Made by a program: the position numbers and the translations under genes. The notes under the pieces are model-generated. The model was given only the letters and a program-made list of their open reading frames with translations, did not search any database and was not told the origin of the DNA. From a virus: a stretch of 49,936 bases of DNA. The stretch lies in the IMG/VR virus record IMGVR_UViG_3300028417_000006, positions 1-49,936 of that record. One strand, written 5' to 3'. Of this stretch, positions 45,760 through 49,936 are shown in pieces (the first letter of the stretch is position 1; each line of letters starts with the position of its first letter).

Positions 45760-48672
45760 TTATTTCTCCAACTTTTTAATTATGTCTTCTATAGTATATA
45801 AATCTACTGTTTTGCCTCTTGTACCAAACTTACTAACATTTCCTGCAACGGTATCAGCATTAAGAAGGATAGGCTTACAAACCTTATCTCTACTATACTT
45901 CACAGCAGGCTCACCTAAGAAGCGTTTAAACTTACCAATATCTAACTTATTAGCTATAGCATAACCCCTTTTCTCTCCAAACATTTTTATACATATCTGC
46001 TGATACCAACCTGCAAAACCGAAGCCTCTTCTAGTAGTGTTAATTGTAGGTATGTATAGATAACTAGTGTCTTTTATGTTAGCCTCTTCTAAGTAACCTA
46101 TATAACCATCTGTACCGCCTAAGTTGTTAGGTTTAAGTGGGTGGTATACTGTACAGTAATCTATATCTCCCATAAGCTTTGACTTGTAATCCATAATAAA
46201 ACCTAAAGCTTCAAGGTTAATAGTTTCTGAATCAGTTAGAGATGTTACTAAGGCTAAGTCACCATTTTCATCTTCTATCTCTTCTAATATACCCGAGTAT
46301 TTAACTTTAAGTACTTGTTTAAACTCAGAAAACAAGGCAGTTACATCGGAGATAGCTAGTTTACTAATAAGTGCCTTCCACTCAAAGTATCTATCACAGA
46401 TAAAATACTGTACTGCTTTATCTAAGTAACCTGCATCAGTATCACATAGCTTGATAAACTCACTATCTAGTAAGTCGTCACTGTAGTTTATAGTAAACAA
46501 CCTATTTCGTATTTCATAACTTTGGTCGCCTAAAAGTAATGCTTCATATGCCCTACTACCCCACATAACCTTAGCATAGGCTGGGAATGATTGATTTATT
46601 AAACCTTTAACATTAAGTGTCACATCAAGCCTAGTAAGATTACCTAAAAAGGCTGATACTCTTATATTTTTCATTACTTTAGGACTTAGTTCATCACCTG
46701 TAACCCATAATCTGTCAGTTAATTCTTCTATGCTGTAAGGGTATAAACCATCGTAACCAAACAAGTCAGCTACATGAGTATCAGAGTTGCTGAGTCCTAC
46801 TTTGTGAAAGTTAGTTAAGATGGCACTCTTACCAGAACCAGAAGCTGAGGTAATAGCAAAGGCTGTATGTCGTTGGTTGGATACTCCATTACTATAAAGA
46901 TTAAGCATACTAAAAAGAATAAGTAAGTCAACTATACTGTTAACCTCAAAGCCTTTAAGCATAACTGAACCCCTAGGTAACTTCCAATGATTAACAAAAG
47001 CTTTTACAATCTCACCATATCTAGGATTACTATGTACTCCCTCCTTCAATAGCATTTTACGATATTGAAAAGTAGGCTCATCAAAGCTATTATTCACGAT
47101 ATACTCACTCCTACACCCAGAGGCATAAGATATCTTAAGACTATTAGTGGCTAACTGAGTTGGTTCTAAAGCTGATGCTGTATTAATAACAGTTACAAAC
47201 GATGTGTATGTAGAAACTATCTCAACTATTTTCTTAACTACTAAACCTTTACTAAACCCTTTATCACCACTAACTTGATAGAACTCTGTATAGTCAGGTT
47301 TAAATAGTGAGCCATACCATGTACTTTGCAAGGACTCATTCTGTTTACCTAGTACAACTGTAGTTTCTCTACTACCTGCAAGGTTTACATTGTGTATCAT
47401 TACTGCACTATTACTAGCCTTATTAACCATCATACATAGAATATACAAACAGTTTTCATCTATTAACTTACTAAAAATTCTCTCTTTAGCAAAAGCCTCT
47501 TTTTCATACCAATCATCAAGCTTTGCACCCTCCATGTTACATATAGACTCAGCAAAGAGTCTTACAAGGCTAACTGTAACACTTGCTACTATACCTCTAA
47601 GTATCTGAGCTGTAGAGTCAGGGTTATTAGCATGGAGGAAATACTCCCACTCAGGTAATACAATGTTACGGTACTCACCATAAGTAGAAGTACAAGTGTT
47701 GGAACCACAGTATAACCTAGTACGATTACCTGAGGTTTTAAGTAACCAAGCGTATCGCTCATCTGCTGAGTCAGTGTGTAGGTGAGAAGTAGGACATTTA
47801 CATAGAACCCTCTGATTACCTAGTAACGCACTAGATACATCACCAATACATACATCACCACGCTCTTTAAGTCGTCTGAACTCATTCTTATTAAGGCTAT
47901 TGCTGGGGTCATCGTATATCTCTGTTAAGGTAGTACCGCAAACTGTTTTAACAATAACCTCATCTTCTTTAGGAGCGAAGAGTAACATATCCGTATGAAA
48001 CTGTAAAGGATTACTAAATTGATAAGGGAATAGTTGAGAGTCTATAGTTAATTGTCCATCCTTTAGTAAGCCCTTAGTAGTTAAGGCTATTTCTACATCA
48101 GTAGCTGTAACTTTATAAACCTCTTTAGCTTTTTCTTTATCCTTAGGAGGAGCTTCAAAGTAATCAAACACTTGACCCTCTATAGGTATAGTAGGAGCAA
48201 AGAACCTAGCCACGCTTCTACTAGCCTTATCCACTGAAGGAATTCTAAAAGTTTCAACTACCCAGTTAACTACCGCTATATAACCTTCAACATCAGGTAT
48301 ACCAGTACAAGGGATTAGTAACCTATATTTGTACCCATTAAGTAAATAGTTTTGACTAGGTATAGTAAAGGCTGTAAAAGGCATAGTTCTTATACAAGCT
48401 GTTAACTCTATAAGTATGTCGTGAACACTGTCTATATCTATTATAATTAAATCACCAACTCCTACTATACTATTTTTATCTCTATGCCCACCGTTATATA
48501 TAAAGGGGCTTACTGCACTAAATAGTAAATCATTGTATACTACATTTATATCATCAGTTACTACATCAGCGAAGCCGTACGAAGTAGCCTTACCGAAGCA
48601 CATCTCATTAGCACTAACTCTAAAGGAGTTCTTCCTACTACCTTTTATTTGTGTACTTTTGCTATATCTCAT
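45760..48672 (-). CDS. Primase-helicase: AEP-like primase plus SF3 helicase
   Basis: A 970-aa replication protein. The N-terminal part (about 1-170) has an archaeo-eukaryotic primase-type core: D79-I-D81 after a hydrophobic strand, SQN (106-108), YRLLIP (116-121) and D148. A cysteine/histidine cluster (C291, C293, H297, H299, C322, C327) could bind zinc. The C-terminal third is an SF3-type ATPase: Walker A SASGSGKS (K615), Walker B WVTGDE (D660, E661), a sensor strand and EIRNRL with likely arginine finger. It should open DNA and make primers for the family A polymerase. Promoter-like DNA and AAAGGATG lie just upstream. Confidence 0.85.
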   Translation of the reverse strand: MRYSKSTQIKGSRKNSFRVSANEMCFGKATSYGFADVVTDDINVVYNDLLFSAVSPFIYNGGHRDKNSIVGVGDLIIIDIDSVHDILIELTACIRTMPFTAFTIPSQNYLLNGYKYRLLIPCTGIPDVEGYIAVVNWVVETFRIPSVDKASRSVARFFAPTIPIEGQVFDYFEAPPKDKEKAKEVYKVTATDVEIALTTKGLLKDGQLTIDSQLFPYQFSNPLQFHTDMLLFAPKEDEVIVKTVCGTTLTEIYDDPSNSLNKNEFRRLKERGDVCIGDVSSALLGNQRVLCKCPTSHLHTDSADERYAWLLKTSGNRTRLYCGSNTCTSTYGEYRNIVLPEWEYFLHANNPDSTAQILRGIVASVTVSLVRLFAESICNMEGAKLDDWYEKEAFAKERIFSKLIDENCLYILCMMVNKASNSAVMIHNVNLAGSRETTVVLGKQNESLQSTWYGSLFKPDYTEFYQVSGDKGFSKGLVVKKIVEIVSTYTSFVTVINTASALEPTQLATNSLKISYASGCRSEYIVNNSFDEPTFQYRKMLLKEGVHSNPRYGEIVKAFVNHWKLPRGSVMLKGFEVNSIVDLLILFSMLNLYSNGVSNQRHTAFAITSASGSGKSAILTNFHKVGLSNSDTHVADLFGYDGLYPYSIEELTDRLWVTGDELSPKVMKNIRVSAFLGNLTRLDVTLNVKGLINQSFPAYAKVMWGSRAYEALLLGDQSYEIRNRLFTINYSDDLLDSEFIKLCDTDAGYLDKAVQYFICDRYFEWKALISKLAISDVTALFSEFKQVLKVKYSGILEEIEDENGDLALVTSLTDSETINLEALGFIMDYKSKLMGDIDYCTVYHPLKPNNLGGTDGYIGYLEEANIKDTSYLYIPTINTTRRGFGFAGWYQQICIKMFGEKRGYAIANKLDIGKFKRFLGEPAVKYSRDKVCKPILLNADTVAGNVSKFGTRGKTVDLYTIEDIIKKLEK

Positions 48673-48694
48673 TATTACATCCTTTCATAATACT

Positions 48695-48700
48695 ATTATA
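48695..48700 (-). promoter_or_regulatory. Putative -10 for primase-helicase
   Basis: TATAAT on the minus strand, in an AT-rich setting (TATAATAAAATTATACTATAAT), 23 bp before the ATG at 48672. No clear -35. The leader would be very short, with the ribosome site AAAGG at 48682-48686. Confidence 0.5.
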
Positions 48701-48803
48701 GTATAATTTTATTATAAAGAGCTTAAAGTTATGTGTATTTTAAGACACTTTTTCAAAATATGTGAGTAGATATACCATGGAAACGCTCACAGAGGCATAA
48801 AAT

Positions 48804-48824
48804 ATTAAATATATTGTATTTAAT
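48804..48824. promoter_or_regulatory. 21-bp palindrome, candidate operator
   Basis: ATTAAATA-TATTG-TATTTAAT is a perfect 8-bp inverted repeat with a 5-bp centre. It is directly followed by GTGAGC, and GCTCAC lies at 48785-48790, giving a second, wider inverted pair. The position, midway in a divergent promoter region, suits a regulator that controls both early units. Confidence 0.6.
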
Positions 48825-48883
48825 GTGAGCATATTAAATATTAAGTACTCATTACAGATATGAGCTATAACTCCAGCTTGTAT

Positions 48884-48925
48884 AATGTATATAAATACCA
48901 TAAGTTTCTTAAAATAAAATTAAAT
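48884..48925. repeat. 42-bp element, copy 2
   Basis: The counterpart of 45216-45258: AATGTATATAAATAC, ATAA, then CTTAAAATAAAATTAAAT. Non-coding, same orientation. Confidence 0.75.
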
Positions 48926-48984
48926 TCTAGTATCTTAACAACTTTTGTAATAGTGTCAACTTTAAGCTACTTTTAATAAATTTA

Positions 48985-48993
48985 TGATATAAT
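48985..48993 (+). promoter_or_regulatory. Extended -10 promoter for rightward DNA-metabolism unit
   Basis: TGATATAAT gives a consensus TATAAT (48988-48993) with the extended TG. No convincing -35 is present, but T/A-rich tracts lie upstream. The ATG of the repeat protein is 46 bp downstream, with AAGGAG at 49028-49033. Confidence 0.7.
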
Positions 48994-49039
48994 TATAATC
49001 TAGTAATTGAAAGATTACATAAAATTTAAGGAGCATTAA

Positions 49040-49936
49040 ATGCTAAATATTCAAGGTGTTAAAACAATCAATGTATCAGCTAACTTAGCGAGTCTATTCG
49101 CAGAAAAACAATCATGGTCAACTGTACCTAATGGTACTAGCTTCACTATGCTATTTGCTAGATTATCACAAAGAGCTGGAGGTTATCAGGATAAGGATTT
49201 TATAGTTGCTGAGGGTGTATACATACCTGCTGATGTTACTACAATAGAAGAGGCTATATCTAAAGCTGTACCTGTACAAATGTATACAAATACAGTTATA
49301 AACAATAGAGTAGAAGATAGGAGTATGAGAGTTGGTAAAGTCTACACTATAACAAAAGCCTTTTCTAAAGGTGATGTAGTCAATGGTAAAGCTATGGCGT
49401 ACCATGGTTTTGATATGAGTGTATTGGAGAGTGAAGAGTTAGAGAGAGGTCTTGCGGAAATTTGGAATACTACCCAGATGGATAAGATAAATCCTGAAAT
49501 GAGATTTACTGTTACTAAAGATGAGATAGGTAATACCCGTGTATTTGAGTCTATAGCAGGTGAAACTCCTCATGACAATGCACCTGCTGTTGCTCAACCT
49601 GCTGTCGCTCAACCTGCTGTCGCTCAACCTGCTGTCGCTCAACCTGCTGTCGCTCAACCTGCTGTCGCTCAACCTGCTGTCGCTCAACCTGCTGTCGCTC
49701 AACCTGCTGTTGCTCAACCTGCTGTCGCTCAACCTGCTGTTGCTCAACCTGCTGTTGCTCAACCTGCTGTTGCTCAACCTGCTGTCGCTCAACCTGCTGT
49801 TGCTCAACCTGCTGTCGCTCAACCTGCTGTCGCTCAACCTGCTGTCGCTCAACCTGCTGTTGCTCAACCTGCTGTCGCTCAACCTGCTGTTGCTCAACCT
49901 GCTGTCGCTCAACCTGCTGTTGCTCAACCTGCTGTC
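49040..49936 (+). CDS. 5' part of wrap-around AQPAV-repeat protein
   Basis: Open to the right end of the contig with no stop; it continues at 1-198 in frame to make a 364-aa protein. Residues 1-180 form a unique mixed domain ([16 protein letters not shown], a [16 protein letters not shown] strand pair, then an acidic helix [13 protein letters not shown]). From about residue 185 it is pure AQPAV repeat: 23 units here and 10 more after the join. AAGGAG lies 6 bp before the ATG. As the first gene of the replication unit with a beta-rich domain on a long flexible arm, it could be an ssDNA-binding or scaffold-like replication protein, but no family motif supports this. Confidence 0.88.
   Translation, partial: MLNIQGVKTINVSANLASLFAEKQSWSTVPNGTSFTMLFARLSQRAGGYQDKDFIVAEGVYIPADVTTIEEAISKAVPVQMYTNTVINNRVEDRSMRVGKVYTITKAFSKGDVVNGKAMAYHGFDMSVLESEELERGLAEIWNTTQMDKINPEMRFTVTKDEIGNTRVFESIAGETPHDNAPAVAQPAVAQPAVAQPAVAQPAVAQPAVAQPAVAQPAVAQPAVAQPAVAQPAVAQPAVAQPAVAQPAVAQPAVAQPAVAQPAVAQPAVAQPAVAQPAVAQPAVAQPAVAQPAVAQPAV
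49592..49936. repeat. 15-bp tandem repeat (coding), right part
   Basis: Exactly 23 units of GCTCAACCTGCTGTY run to the last base of the contig. The only variation is C/T at the last position (synonymous Val codons). The first seven units all end in C; later ones mix C and T. It joins the array at 1-164. Assembly across such an array is unreliable, so the true copy number may differ. Confidence 0.97.

Larger units (their letters stand above)
48673..49039. other. Divergent 367-bp control region
   Basis: No gene is present. It separates the leftward primase-helicase from the rightward repeat-protein/DNA-metabolism unit, and holds -10-like sites for both directions, a 21-bp palindrome with nearby GCTCACA/TGTGAGC half-sites, and copy 2 of the 43-bp element (48884-48925). 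Confidence 0.75.

Noticed and set aside
49439-49927. Minus-strand open frame with repeated SNSRLSDSR peptide
   Set aside because: It is only the reverse reading of the AQPAV tandem array. Synonymous C/T variation in the plus-strand frame shows which frame is real, and there is no ribosome site.
1-49936. Phage-encoded single-subunit RNA polymerase, integrase or diversity-generating retroelement
   Set aside because: No long gene shows the corresponding catalytic motifs. All genes over 400 aa have another supported or structural assignment.

Overview
The window reads as a complete or nearly complete circular genome of a tailed, podovirus-type (short-tailed, T7-like in part list) bacteriophage, drawn as a linear contig whose two ends fall inside one gene. 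The gene that starts at 49040 runs off the right end in frame and resumes at base 1, ending at 198, and both ends lie in the same 15-bp tandem repeat. The DNA is strongly AT-rich. The host is Gram-negative, because the phage carries an overlapping inner/outer spanin pair. Promoters look like host sigma-70 sites (TTGACT, 18 bp, TGnTATACT), and I see no phage RNA polymerase. No integrase, repressor, tRNA, CRISPR array or reverse transcriptase was recognised, so a lytic life style is the simplest reading. The exact host cannot be read from the sequence.

Layout. (1) 49040 through the contig join to 10304, rightward: DNA metabolism. It holds a repeat-tailed protein, a family A DNA polymerase with proofreading domain, a Cas4/RecB-like nuclease with four cysteines, an NPPF methyltransferase-like protein, a divergent ThyX, an ATP-dependent DNA ligase, an SF2/SNF2-type helicase and a VRR-NUC nuclease, with small unknown genes between them. 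(2) 37575 down to 10307, leftward: virion and lysis genes. The order is scaffold candidate, major capsid, two small capsid-linked genes, a terminator, tail adaptor, fibre/tail modules, a lysis block (Cys peptidase, holin candidates, lipoproteins, spanins, M15 endolysin), tail nozzle, three internal/ejection proteins and the portal. (3) 37820 to 39915, rightward: small and large terminase. (4) 48672 down to 41528, leftward: a 970-residue primase-helicase followed by eight genes of unknown function, probably early genes.

The non-coding DNA is concentrated in a few places and is highly structured. The 1.6-kb gap 39916-41527, where units 3 and 4 converge, carries two 63-bp inverted repeats, a nested 25-bp inverted repeat, many GTAACACATT elements and an array of at least 11 TTAAACTATT repeats often phased at 16 bp. 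It is the best replication-origin (or resolution/partition) candidate. The divergent gaps at 37576-37819 and 48673-49039 carry palindromes typical of operators next to promoter-like sequences. The gap 45042-45449 carries a 48-bp direct repeat and a 43-bp element shared with the 48.9-kb gap.

How it probably works: the early leftward unit supplies the primase-helicase and host-directed small proteins. The rightward unit supplies DNA polymerase, ligase, nucleases and dTMP synthesis. The late leftward unit builds capsid, tail and ejection machine and lyses the cell, and the terminase packages DNA. Most product names rest on motifs read by eye; tail and small-gene calls are the least certain.
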